Part shown: positions 54,710 through 64,000 of the stretch, piece by piece
Layout: every line of letters starts with the position of its first letter
How positions within the stretch are numbered: the stretch's first letter is position 1
Source: Dactylis glomerata
Lineage: Eukaryota; Streptophyta; Magnoliopsida; Poales; Poaceae
DNA: 64,000 nt
Assembly: GCA_007115705.1 (NCBI GenBank)
Contig: QXEO01000211.1
Coordinates: 636,191 to 700,190 of the forward strand
Direction: 5' to 3'
Position numbers and translations under genes: made by a program
Notes under the pieces: model-generated
The model's input: only the letters and a program-made list of their open reading frames with translations
What the model was told of the DNA's origin: nothing
Database searches by the model: none

Positions 54710-56307
54710 CCATGCAAGGCTGACATGAACATGTCAAATTCATTAGTCTCTTCCTTATCATTACTAGCATCAACACAATCCATCAAAGACAGGCTTCTAG
54801 GTATGACGAGTGTGAAGGTACGTGATACCTTTGTAGCGTGAGCCATTAGACATGTCCCTTTGAAGTTGGAGCGCTTGGACTCATTTGCGGAAGCAAAGAG
54901 GGATGATGAAGAGGTAGGCTTGACGATGGCGATGGCGGCCTTCCCTACTTCTTCACCATCACGTGAATCATCACCGGAGGGATATTCTTCTTGAGTCGTC
55001 AATGCATGTATTGGAACGACTTTCTTCTTGTCAAAGTTTCTTGGAGGGTGTGACTTGGCCTTCATCTCCTTGCGGACGAGTCTTCCATTGTGATCTTCCA
55101 CTCTTTTATAAGGACACTCCGCAATGAAGTGATGTTGCTTACCACAATTGTAGCAAGTCCTCACTCTAGTAGTGGCTTTAGGCTTGGAAGGACTAGATGA
55201 CTTCCACTTCTTCATGAATGCCCTTTGAGCGAGAGCCATGTGCTCGGCATGAGAATACTTCATGTCCTCGGGGCTTCCACCCATTGACTCTTCCTCTTCC
55301 ATCAAGCTTGCTTCTTCATGAAAAGAGACTTTGGCCTTCAAAGCAAGGTTGGGGGCACGCACACCACATGCATGAGCTAGAGCATCATCCGCATTCTTCT
55401 CAGAGATCTTCCTTGCCACAATCTCTTGCAAGATGTCATGAGCGGTCATCTTCCTAAAGTTGGCATCTCCCTTGATCGAGTTCATTGTTTCCTTCATGAA
55501 GGGCAAGAGGGCTTGGAAGAACTTCCTCTTCATCCATCTCCCATCACATTTGGTAGAGCCGAGGTCGACTAGCTTCACTTGTAGAGCCGAGAGGCGCCTA
55601 TGAAGTTCTTCGGGAGATTCACCATCAAGCATGGCAAAGTTGTCTGCTTCATTAGATGCTTCGTCAAACTTGGACTCTTGAATGCTCTCATTGCCGATGA
55701 AGAGGTTCGTGAGAGCATCCCAAGCTTCCTTGGCAGAGGTGATGTTGCGGACGAACGCCTTGTCCTTCTCGGTAAGAGACATGTGAATGAGATGCAAGGC
55801 AGAGGCATTGAGTTGCTTGTCGATTTGCTCCCAAGGTAGCAAGTTGGTCAAGTCCTTGAAAGTTGGATGAAAACCCTGCTCAATGATCCTCCAAAGCTCA
55901 ATAGACACAAAGTTTATGTGAGAGCGCATGTTATCTTGCCAATTGGCAAAGCTAGAAGCATCAAGTTGTGGCGGTGGGCCGCATGAAGCAAGGTGTGGCA
56001 TTTGAAGGTGTTTTCCGGAGACATAGCTCGTAGGATGTGGAATTTCCATGCTATGTCCCCAAGAGGTGTCATCTTTCTTAGGTGGGTCCTCGTTGCTCTC
56101 ATCCCCATCCTTGTCCGGATCATCCTCGTTTAAGGATGGCTTATCCTTATCCGGGGTTACAACCGGAGTTGGTGGAGTGGTACTAGACGTTCCACTAGTG
56201 AGAGCATCAAGTTGAGATTTTTGGCTTTCCATGGCTGCCATCATAGCATCCATTCGTGACACTAGACTATTAAGATCTGCCTTAGTGGCGGGCTCCTCGT
56301 CGCCCAT
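54710..56307 (-). pseudogene. gag: Copia gag, N-terminal part, interrupted by element 2
   Basis: Open without a stop from ATG 56307 to the insertion point. A short charged, Pro-rich N-terminus precedes the Copia-type Gag (UBN2) domain at about residues 115-330: ANWQDNMRSHINFVSIELW, AKEAWDALTNLF, GRWMKRKFFQALLPFM. It has a perfect CCHC knuckle CYNCGKQHHFIAEC near 55137-55175. It continues at 12949 in the same frame. It would be normal but for the insertions. Ends annotated beyond 54710 belong to the element 2 LTR. Confidence 0.85.
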
Positions 56308-56345
56308 AATCTCTTAGGCGGTTAAGCCCAATCAAAGAGCCCTTC
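56308..56345 (-). other. Copia leader between PBS and gag
   Basis: Short spacer, nothing else seen. Confidence 0.6.
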
Positions 56346-56356
56346 CTCTGATACCA
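56346..56356 (-). other. Copia primer-binding site
   Basis: Minus-strand TGGTATCAGAG, complementary to initiator tRNA-Met, 2 nt after the LTR end (56359). Confidence 0.85.
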
Positions 56357-57052
56357 ATTGAAATGGATCTTAAGGGCGACTAGAGGGGGGGTGAATAGGC
56401 GCTACACAAAATTTTACCTTTTTCAAATTTAAGGCTTGACACGAAATAAAATTCAGTAGATGTGCAACTAGGTGAATTTCCTACGTGACAAGCAAGCAAG
56501 TAAACAAGTATGGAAAACGTAAACAAGATACAAGTAAGGATAAGAAAGGACCGTAAAGCGGAGACCGGAGACACAAGGATGTATTCCCGTAGTTCCTTCG
56601 TTTTGAGGGGAAGTACATCTACGTTGGAGAGGTGTGGCGACACGGAGTCCACCAACGCCACAAAGGCTCACCTTGTTCTCCAGTGAGCAAGCCACGGAGG
56701 CTAACTCATTTCCACTAAGCAGTGGTATTGAGGGCAACGACCGAAACCCTTACACGGAGGTTGGGGCACAACTCCACAACTCAATTGGAGGCTCCCAACA
56801 AGAACAACCACAAAGCTTTTACACGGGGGAAGCTTTGAGGTGACCTCTCTTGCTCAAGGAAAGATCCACGGAGGAGAAGTTAAGCAAACACGAATCACTT
56901 CGGTAGGATTGTAGATCTAGGGCTCCTCTCTCAATCTACTAAATCTTGGGGGATTTGGTTGGCTAGGGAAGGAGATCTACGGAGTTGAAGCTCTGCTTTA
57001 ATGGAGGAGAGAGAGAGTGGACGAGGTAGCTCAGATCTGAGGTAGGGGACGA

Positions 57053-57061
57053 CTATTTATA
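57053..57061 (-). promoter_or_regulatory. Copia LTR TATA box
   Basis: Minus-strand TATAAATAG, correctly oriented for gag. The palindromic array begins 40 bp upstream of it. Confidence 0.7.
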
Positions 57062-57100
57062 GGCCAGCTCGAAATCTGCTAGTTGGAGAAAACTTACCCC

Positions 57101-57540
57101 AGAAATTCTGGCCTAGGGGCGGAAATTCCGGGGTCAACTTAGGGCGGAAATTCCGGCTTGGGGGCAGAAATTCCGGCCCCCGGAAATAGCAAACTGGAAT
57201 TTCCGGCTAGAATTTCTGGCCCCCGGAAATTCTGCCTTAACAGAATTTCCGGCCCCTTACCAGAGAGTTGCACCACATCCCTTTGAAAAGGACTTAGCCG
57301 AATTTTCGAGGGCCCGAAATTATGAAATTTCTGGCCCCCGAAAATTCTGCTAGACCAGAATTTCTGGCCCCCTTATTGCACGTTGCACCACAACGTTTCG
57401 TAAGGGACTTAGCCGAATTTCGAAGGGTCTGAAATTCATGGAATTTCCGTCCCCCGGAAATTTTGTCCAGGGGCAGAAATCCCGGCCCTGGGGCGGAATT
57501 TCTGGCCCTGAAACATAATTTCCGGCCCTGGAATTTTCTC
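57101..57540. repeat. Array of about 20 GAAATTCCGG-type motifs in both orientations, in the Copia U3
   Basis: Degenerate units GAAATTCCGGCCC or the reverse GGGCCGGAATTTC recur about every 15-30 bp, counted by eye at about 22. Several form dyads, e.g. around 57211-57231 (GAATTTCTGG then CCCCCGGAAATTC). A longer repeat containing GTTGCACCACA and GGACTTAGCCGAATTT occurs at about 57250-57315 and 57362-57430. Confidence 0.8.
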
Positions 57541-57697
57541 TCCTCTGGGTGATTTCAAGCCTTTCTACAGTAGTCCCCTTTCCCACTTCTCTTCACCATC
57601 AGTCTTGTGCAATACCTGGAGAATTCCTGCAATGCTTAGCACAAGATTAATTTCCTTGTGTTGTAATCAAACACACAAAAAATGGAGGCTAGGAACA

Positions 57698-58458
57698 TGT
57701 CCTTTCATTTCCCATACCAAAATGACAAGACAAACAGACAATGAACATCTCAGCAATTCCTTTTATTTACTATGTGCATAGTTTTTTATTGAAGAATGCT
57801 TCATAGAATGCTCACTATGGTATGCTGTAAATTTCCACCATGAATGATGCATGGCTTGGGTTGGCGGCCCAGGCGTTTCTCTAACACATATACAAACTCC
57901 ATGAACTTACAAGTTTCCATTTTATTTCACACCGCTAGACATCCATAGACAAAAGAGCATCATATCAACTAAATAGGAATAAGTGCAATGTTGAAAGCGT
58001 GCCCCATGAAAGCATGGTTGTGCTAACTCCCAACTCACAATTTGCAAGCATATAACTTCATAAGATAGTCAAAATGGTTCAAGTTTATTATGTGCAAGAA
58101 AATAAAATGTGCCATCAAGTTCGTGAGAGCTTTACTAACTAATTTTCTCATAGCAAACATTTTTAATTTGGAAGATAGATAAAAGCATGAGGAATATACT
58201 TGGAATAGCAATGATGCTAATAGGTAGAGATGGTGGACACTTTTGGCAAACTTTGGGTTTTTTGGAGTTGGATGCACGAGTAGAGCTCATACTCAGTACA
58301 GGTGAAGGTTAGCAAAAGACTGGGAGCAACAATCGAGAGAGCAGTAACTGTCATAATCATGCTTGTGACAAAACAAAATTAACAGGGGTATAAAAGTGAC
58401 ACAAGAGCTCTGAGGCAAAATAAATCATCAAGGCTTAATTGACTTTTGTTTAGTCATA
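57698..58458 (-). other. Element 6 non-coding tail, left part
   Basis: Reverse complement aligns by eye with about 51510-52270 of element 2 (e.g. the shared GAGCTCTACTCGTGCATCC and GGTGGAAATTTACAGCAT). No gene. Confidence 0.75.
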
Positions 58459-59697
58459 CTAGCACAAAACTCGTGCGTTGCTACGATAATAATAGAAACA
58501 TATTCCATATAATTTATACTTGATATTAATGGATATTGACATTGAATTTTTTTGAACATGTAACAAAGTAATATATATTGCCCATGTGTTGCAACAGTTG
58601 ATAATAAAACTCCAATTTATTCTTCCTCCTTGTGACAACACTCACCACTTCAATTTGGTCCCCTTTTTTCGCTAAATGCCTGGCTCGTTGCCCAATTTTT
58701 TCAATAAAAAAGGGCTACACGATCGAAAATTTGCCTCCAAAATCAATGGACCCATGTAACCCTAGCCCCAGTTTGCTCTTTTCTCATTATCTCCTTCAAT
58801 ACAGCGCAGTCGGTTAAATCTGAGGATTTAGGGAAATTAGCATTTCAAGGAAGTATCCAAATGCCGTTTTTAGTATACATTAATGAAGTGTGCAATTTTA
58901 GGATATTTTAGTCACAGGGTTATGCGATCCTAATTCTAGACCTAATTCCCATGGATTATTTTTTTAGCGTAAATTATCTTGGATTAAAGGGTAGAACATG
59001 TTAGTTTATCACAATTCTGTTCCTTATAATTGCAAATCTCAATAGAAACAGTACCTGACAATAACCATACAATAAGTTACTCCTTGATATTTCAAAGACG
59101 CCTTTGAAATTCACTAAATGTATGTTTTTTTAACTAACTGTTAGTAAAACAAAATAAAGTTTGCGATGAAACTATACAAAAAGTGCATTTTGTTTTCTAT
59201 AGAAGATACTATTGACTTTGCTTTACCTTGTCATAATTTGGAAGCTCAATTCTTTCGTAAATATATATTAGCTCTTTCACACACAGGGATCTGGCCAGCT
59301 CATGTATTAGTCAGCATACCGGCCAACAGCTCATGCCAGGAAACACCATTTCAGTCTTCATCTACCTTGCCCTTAAGAAGTTCCTATCACAATTTATGAA
59401 AGCTTCGATCGATTCTAGCACTTCCAGCAGACACACAAGAAGTTCCTATCCCAATTTATGTCCGCAAGATTCAGTAGAAGCAAGAGTGCGGCCAAGTCCT
59501 CCCTGCACCACCAGCAAAGGGAATAAACGGAGGAGATGCAAGCTCGTACGCAGTAGTTTGTAGAAGTTCAGAACCAACCTCACCCAGATTCAGCAGAAGC
59601 AACAGCCGTGAGGCCAAATCACACCCAGTTTAGATGTTCCAACCGTGAATTTCCATGGCCAAGCGCTAATCCAGAGAACTCAAAGAAAAAGGTAAAA

Positions 59698-60147
59698 TTA
59701 ATTGACTCCACCGCTGGACCTGTCTGAACCTGCCGTCCTGCCAACCTCCTCCTGAAGCAGAAGAAGCGGTCGGAGTCTACACCATCTCCCTCTTCCAGTT
59801 CGCCTTCCGGCCAAGCCGAGCGCCTGTTGGCGGCCTTGTCCGTCGCCTTTCCGTTGACCTTCGCCAATGTCAAGCTCTGCCTCTTCCCGACGTCGGCGCC
59901 TGCTGGCGGCCTCGTCCGTCGCCTTCCGTTGACCTCCGCCAACACCTAGCTCTGCCTCTTCCCGACGTCCGGTACTCCGTGCCCGCCTCTGCTCCAGCCC
60001 ATAATCGGTGTCGCCATCCTCCGCCGTTGCGACCAGCCAAGAAATTGGAGGTTCTATCCTTTCAACAGTTATACAGTTCTGCCTCGGGGCTTTGCTGCAG
60101 ACCCGGCCCAGGGTGGTTGACCCGCAGCTTGGAGTTTGGGAGCTCAA
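59698..60147 (-). other. Open frame within the Helitron, possible captured gene fragment
   Basis: 149 codons, Arg/Glu/Gly-rich, no domain recognised. About half of it is generated by the 76-bp tandem duplication (59822-59972). It could be part of a captured host gene, but nothing supports translation. Confidence 0.3.
59822..59972. repeat. Two-copy tandem repeat, about 76-bp unit, in the Helitron
   Basis: Units at 59822-59897 and 59898-59972. Each runs from GCCTG(T/C)TGGCGGCC to CTCTTCCCGACGTC with a few differences. Confidence 0.8.
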
Positions 60148-60508
60148 AATTCATCGTGTACTTGATCCCTCATACAGATCTAGTGGTGCCCATATGAGCC
60201 GTCTGGGAGCTCCGATTCGCATCAGGGGAAAAACTTGTGGTGGGAGAGAGACATGAGCAGCGCCGGTGGAGGGGCTCCAACCGGTGGCGGCGATCGATGC
60301 GGTGGTGATGGGCGGCGTCAGGGAAGATAAAGGCGAAGCGGCCCACGAACAGATATCGTACCGGTTCAATGGTACTTTGCAGTATTATGTTATTTTGTGG
60401 GAGGGCAAAATTGGCAGAAAAAAGTTGAACGAAAGCGTACTTTAGGTGGATTGAAAGCGTACTTGCGATGGGCACGGACCATACCTGTAGCAATATTATT
60501 AGTAGAGA

Positions 60509-61200
60509 TGCATGCGTGAGCATGTGCCAAGTCGATTCAAATGAAACATTCAGAGGAGGATACCACAATGTCATGCCGTTTTATGAATAGAACAATGCAA
60601 GCAAACATCTATATGACATGCTACATACTATTAGTAAATTGGAACTGATCATAAGAGAGCAGGAACTACTAAGCATCCATTAAATAACATACACCTTACA
60701 CGAACAAACTAAGCATGTCCACATGGATGAGTATATGTGCAAAAATGAAGACAAATAGAGTTCATACCAGCCTCTCACCACATCTTGAATTGTCATAAAT
60801 AGTCATTATTGCCTTTCACTTGTGTGGCTTGAATAATATGAAATGATAACCAAGCTCCAATGCAGTCAGAGAAGACTATTGAAATCTATAGCAAACTTTA
60901 CAAAACCGGAAAAGAACAACAAATATTTTTGGGTTTTCGAATTTTTAAAACAAGAACAGAAGGAAACAGCAAACAAAGCAAAATATTTTTGGATTTTTTT
61001 GAATATAAAACCAAAACTAGAAAGTAAAGCAAACCAATACTAGAAACTAAAGAAGCAAACAAAGAGAAACAACAGAAATATTTTTGGTCTTTTTGTGTTT
61101 TGGAAAGTAGAAACAAAACAAGAACAACAAAGAAAAAGAAAGAAAGCAAAACATGAATATACAAAGTTCTGACAGAATATGATGTATAAATGAGTAAGAT
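60509..61200 (-). other. Element 6 non-coding tail, right part
   Basis: A-rich on the plus strand. A loose repeat of AATATTTTTGG followed by an A-rich tract recurs near 60925, 60980 and 61075. No gene. Confidence 0.65.
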
Positions 61201-61206
61201 GTCGGT

Positions 61207-61222
61207 ATACCTCCCCCCAAGC
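61207..61222 (-). other. Internal PPT-like tract of element 6
   Basis: Minus-strand AAGCTTGGGGGGAGGT, the same core as the element 2 PPT, but no LTR follows it. Confidence 0.5.
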
Positions 61223-61235
61223 TTAGGCTTTTGGC

Positions 61236-62330
61236 CTAGGTGGAGATCAATCCCAAGAGGGCCAAGAAGTAATCAGAGGACGCCCCGGTGTAATGCATTT
61301 CGTAGTAATCAGAGGGCGCCTCCCCCTCCTGGCTCTCGGAGCCGTGCTGCCTATTGAAACCAAGCAAACCCAGCTGCTCATCCAACTCCTCCTTTGAGCG
61401 CGACCACGGCCTCCTGCGAATACTGAACAAACTAGGCTGCGGCAAGGGAACTTCCCTTTCATCTCCATCAGTAAATAACATTCTATAGACTAAACTACCT
61501 GCACAAGAGCTAGCAGTAACAAAGTGATGGACTTTCATAGCAGCAAGATCAAGTCTCTGCAGGGTTAACAATATATCATTGGGATCAACAGAAAGGCCCA
61601 GAGCAGCTATAATACGTGCAGCAATAATTCCTCCATAAATGGGTCCTCTAGCAGCTAAGCGACGAGCAATGAGAGCACCAAGGGTGTACTTAGTACTATT
61701 ATTAAGCGCAGCAGCTAGAAAAGCTAAATGATAATTAGAAATATTACTAGTGTTCTCCCTACCAAGAACACTAGTGGCAAGATAATAAGCAAAGTATCTA
61801 ATGGCTGGGAGTTGAATGTTCCTTATCTTGCCACGCTAGGCTATATGGTCATCATCATTTGTCACCCCTCGGTAAAGCTCCAGCAAATCAGCGGGTCGAC
61901 CTTGAATCTTCTTCACTGTCCCAGTCATAGCTATACCTAGGATACTGCAAAATCTTTCCAAAGTTATGGTAATAGGCATATTATAGATTCTAAATGCAAT
62001 AGATGGCCTAAAGGCAGAGTTACTAAAAGTAAAGCTCTCAACAAAAGTCTTAGTGAGCATAGCATATTGGTCACTCTCATCATTCATGTATGTAGTCAAA
62101 CCAACCCTATTAACAAGAAGCAAGAAATCATCAAGGATCCCTGCATCTCTTAAAAAGTTAGCACAAGGGAAAGTGGATGGATGTGCATCTCCATCATCCC
62201 CCTCATCTCCAATGCTTGGTGCAATAAGATCTTCATTGTAGGATGGCCTAAATCGAGCAGTTGATCTTGAAAGCCTTGCTACCCTTGATGTTTCTCTCTC
62301 AAAGATTTCTCCATAACTGTGATTATGCAT
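61236..62330 (-). pseudogene. Element 6 ATHILA-ORF1-like protein
   Basis: About 364 codons in one frame, with a single TAG at 61836-61838 (CAG type). The segment IAFRIYNMPITITLERFCSI (about residues 105-125) resembles the plant ATHILA ORF-1 family (PF03078). The C-terminus is charged and ends LALLGLIST. In many Athila elements extra frames of this kind lie after pol. Here it follows the protease with only about 900 bp between. Role unknown. Confidence 0.65.
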
Positions 62331-63245
62331 CTCCCTTTTCTGAAATTTTTAACAAACCTCATAAAAAATGATTTTGAGACAACTAAATGAAGGAAACTAC
62401 TATAGGGAATTGCAAGAGAACTAAACATGCATCAAAATAATTTATCTAAGCAATAGAACCAGCATGCAAGCTCACTTAACCTGTCACCTACAGTACTAAA
62501 ATACTCAAAAAATACTCCACTAAACAAAATTCTACTTGGACAATCGGAGGAGTTACATACCGGAGAACAAATGCTCCAAATCCCAGCAGCAAAGATGGGC
62601 TGAGAAAGGAGATCGAAAATCATGAGCAAGAACAGCAAGAACATGAATCTGAGAAATGGTGTGGTGTTTTTTCGGGAGAGAGAGTGGAGTGGCAGGTGCA
62701 GGAATAAGTGGAGGGCCAGGAGGCCCCACACCATGCCTAGGCGCGGCCAGGCCTGGCCCACGCCACCACAAGGTGTGGTGGCATGGTGGGTCCCCTGGTT
62801 TGTTCCAGGTGCCTCTCTACCCCATTTTAGATGTAAAAATTTAATAAAAGGTTTTTTTGGAATTTTTCGAGAAACTTTATTTTTGGGGGATTTTCAGAAA
62901 TTGGTAAACGATTAAAAGACAGGAAAAATGATTATGGAATGATGGAAAACAAATTCAAAACCAAATCTACGGACGTTCTAAGACACTCAAATATGCAACT
63001 AACCAACGGAAACATGGATGAGCATGGTGAAAGCATAATTGGGAATGGTGAAAACATGAGTAAACCAAAGTAAACATGTTGAAAACATAGTTTCATTCAT
63101 TCAAAAACCACTTTGTTAACAAGGTTCATCAAGTCTTGTTACCAAAACAATTTTTTTATGAAACAAAACTTTGCATTTCACTAAATGATTATGTTACCTC
63201 AACCCTGATAGGCATAGTCCCAATCATGATAATTTCATATTCTTC
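62331..63245 (-). other. Element 6 spacer between protease and ORF1-like frame
   Basis: 915 bp where RT, RNase H and integrase would be expected. No such domain is found. A GC-rich patch with imperfect inverted repeats (CCACACCATGCC ... GGCATGGTGGG) lies at about 62720-62795. Confidence 0.6.
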
Positions 63246-63959
63246 CTATGGCATTGGAATAGAACAATAGATTTCTCCAACTTTAATGGTCTCAATGTTT
63301 TTAATTGAATTTAGACCATATTTCTTATCAATCTTCTTGGGAAAATAAACTATGTGCTCCTTGTCATTAACATTAAAAGTTACTTTCCCTTGGTTGCAAT
63401 CAATAACAGCTCCTGCAGTGTTAAGAAAAGGTCTCCCAAGAATAATAGACATATTATCATCTTCAGGCATTTCCAGCACAACAAAGTTAGTTAATATCAA
63501 AAAAATATTAGCCACTTGAACAGGAACATCCTCACATATACCAACAGGAATAGTAGTAGACTTATCAGCCATTTGCAAAGATATATCAGTTGGTATCAAT
63601 TTTTCTAGATGAAGTCTCTTATAGAGAGAAAAAGGCATAACACTAACTCCTGCTCCCAAGTCACACAAAGCAGTTATAACATAATTATTTTTAATGGAGC
63701 ATGGAATAGTTGGTATACCCGGATCTCCAAGCTTCTTTGGAACCTTGCTATTGAAAGAATAATTAGCAAGCAAAGTGGATATTTCCTCATTAGGAATCTT
63801 CCTTTTATTAGAAACAATATCTTTCATATATTTTGAATAAGGAGGCAATTTAATAGCATCAGTCAAAGGAATTTGCAAAAACAAAGGTTTCATCCATTCA
63901 CAGTACTTGTTATAGTGTTCTTCTTCCTTTGATTTGTGTTTCTTATTAGGAAAAGGCAT
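63246..63959 (-). CDS. Element 6 aspartic protease region (partial polyprotein)
   Basis: Open for 237 codons; the frame may extend past 63959, as the ATG follows Pro/Gln-rich codons. Contains ALCDLGAGVSVMPFSLYKRL (catalytic core, Asp-Leu-Gly) and MSIILGRPFLNTAGAVID. It is distinct in sequence from the element 2 protease but the same Athila type. Ends at TAG near 63246; Gag lies right of the window. Confidence 0.8.
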   Translation of the reverse strand: MPFPNKKHKSKEEEHYNKYCEWMKPLFLQIPLTDAIKLPPYSKYMKDIVSNKRKIPNEEISTLLANYSFNSKVPKKLGDPGIPTIPCSIKNNYVITALCDLGAGVSVMPFSLYKRLHLEKLIPTDISLQMADKSTTIPVGICEDVPVQVANIFLILTNFVVLEMPEDDNMSIILGRPFLNTAGAVIDCNQGKVTFNVNDKEHIVYFPKKIDKKYGLNSIKNIETIKVGEIYCSIPMP

Positions 63960-64000
63960 TGGTTTTTGTACCCAAGGTTCTCTCTCACTACCTTGTTCAT

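Larger units (their letters stand above)
56359..57697 (-). repeat. Copia 5' LTR (about 1339 bp)
   Basis: The inner border is fixed by the PBS. The outer border is inferred from TGTTCC on the minus strand and from where similarity to the element 2 tail resumes (about 57700-57720). Other LTR not in window. TATA on the minus strand at 57053-57061; palindromic array at 57101-57540. Confidence 0.75.
58459..60508 (-). mobile_element. Non-autonomous Helitron (2050 bp)
   Basis: The minus strand starts TCTCTACTAATAATA and ends ACGAGTTTTGTGCTAG. A small hairpin, TCGT...ACGA, sits about 12 nt before the CTAG end. It sits between A and T (A at 60509 and T at 58458 on the minus strand) without duplication. 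These are the standard Helitron end rules (5' TC, 3' CTRR, AT target). No Rep/helicase gene, so it is non-autonomous. Flanks joined across it resemble the unoccupied stretch of element 2 near 51485-51530. Confidence 0.7.
57698..64000 (-). mobile_element. Element 6: Athila-like element hosting the Copia insertion and a Helitron; right end outside window
   Basis: Minus-strand order from the right: protease (63959-63246), ATHILA-ORF1-like protein (62330-61236), a PPT-like tract, then a non-coding tail to 57698 similar to element 2. No RT or integrase appears between protease and the ORF1-like frame, where pol would be expected, so the copy looks deleted. Its LTRs are not in the window. Confidence 0.75.

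Noticed and set aside
60880..61160. A-rich periodic stretch as a satellite or a LINE/SINE tail
   Set aside because: Units are too irregular for a satellite and no target duplication is seen. It is best read as Athila tail low complexity.
1..64000. Host genes, tRNA, rRNA, CRISPR or bacterial features
   Set aside because: None found. Every frame with recognisable domains belongs to a transposable element or its passenger gene.

Overview
The window is non-genic DNA from a large plant genome, most likely a grass of the wheat tribe (Triticeae). This rests on LTR-retrotransposons stacked inside one another, an Athila-type LTR opening TGATACGTCTCC, and several Tat-lineage Gypsy elements. I see no ordinary host gene, tRNA, rRNA or CRISPR. 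Lineage names are inferred from domain order and motifs read by eye. Database family names were not assigned.

Layout from the oldest layer inwards. (0) An Athila-like element on the minus strand, 57698-64000 and beyond the right edge, carries protease and ATHILA-ORF1-like reading frames and holds a 2.05-kb Helitron (58459-60508). (1) A Copia element on the minus strand begins with its 5' LTR at 56359-57697. Its gag runs 56307-54710, resumes at 12949-12400, and is then cut again. (2) Inside that gag lies element 2 (12950-54709, plus strand, TSD CCATG), an Athila-like gag-protease element without RT or integrase. (3) Inside its left LTR lies element 3 (13981-47201, minus strand, TSD GATTT), a Tat-lineage Gypsy element. 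(4) Element 3 was hit twice: by element 4 (15812-27195, plus strand, TSD TTTAC), a chromodomain Gypsy element, and by element 5 (35144-42240, minus strand, TSD ATTTT), a Tat-type element that has lost pol. Separately, element 1 (from before base 1 to 12399, minus strand) is a Tat-lineage element inserted in the Copia body. Its LTR copies differ at only 3 of 1103 positions, so it is by far the youngest insertion.

The most interesting biology is a set of passenger genes. All three Tat-type elements (1, 3 and 5) carry, between pol and the 3' LTR and antisense to pol, a spliced plant-like gene. Each encodes an N-terminal globular domain, a low-complexity acidic or Ser/Pro/Ala-rich middle with basic patches, and a C-terminal coiled coil. 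In elements 3 and 5 the N-domain resembles the 'putative gypsy type transposon' family (Transposase_28). In element 1 it is a plant mobile domain (PMD). The element 1 gene is open over six exons (941 codons) and is preceded by a second antisense gene for a very acidic 166-aa protein. The genes of elements 3 and 5 have decayed.

Other notable structure: a dense palindromic GAAATTCCGG-type array directly upstream of the Copia TATA box; family-specific palindromic words (GCCGAT/ATCGGC in element 1, TGCCGGCA-like in element 3); an in-frame gag-RT fusion without protease in element 1; and nonsense codons in elements 3 and 4 that are nearly all of the C-to-T type.
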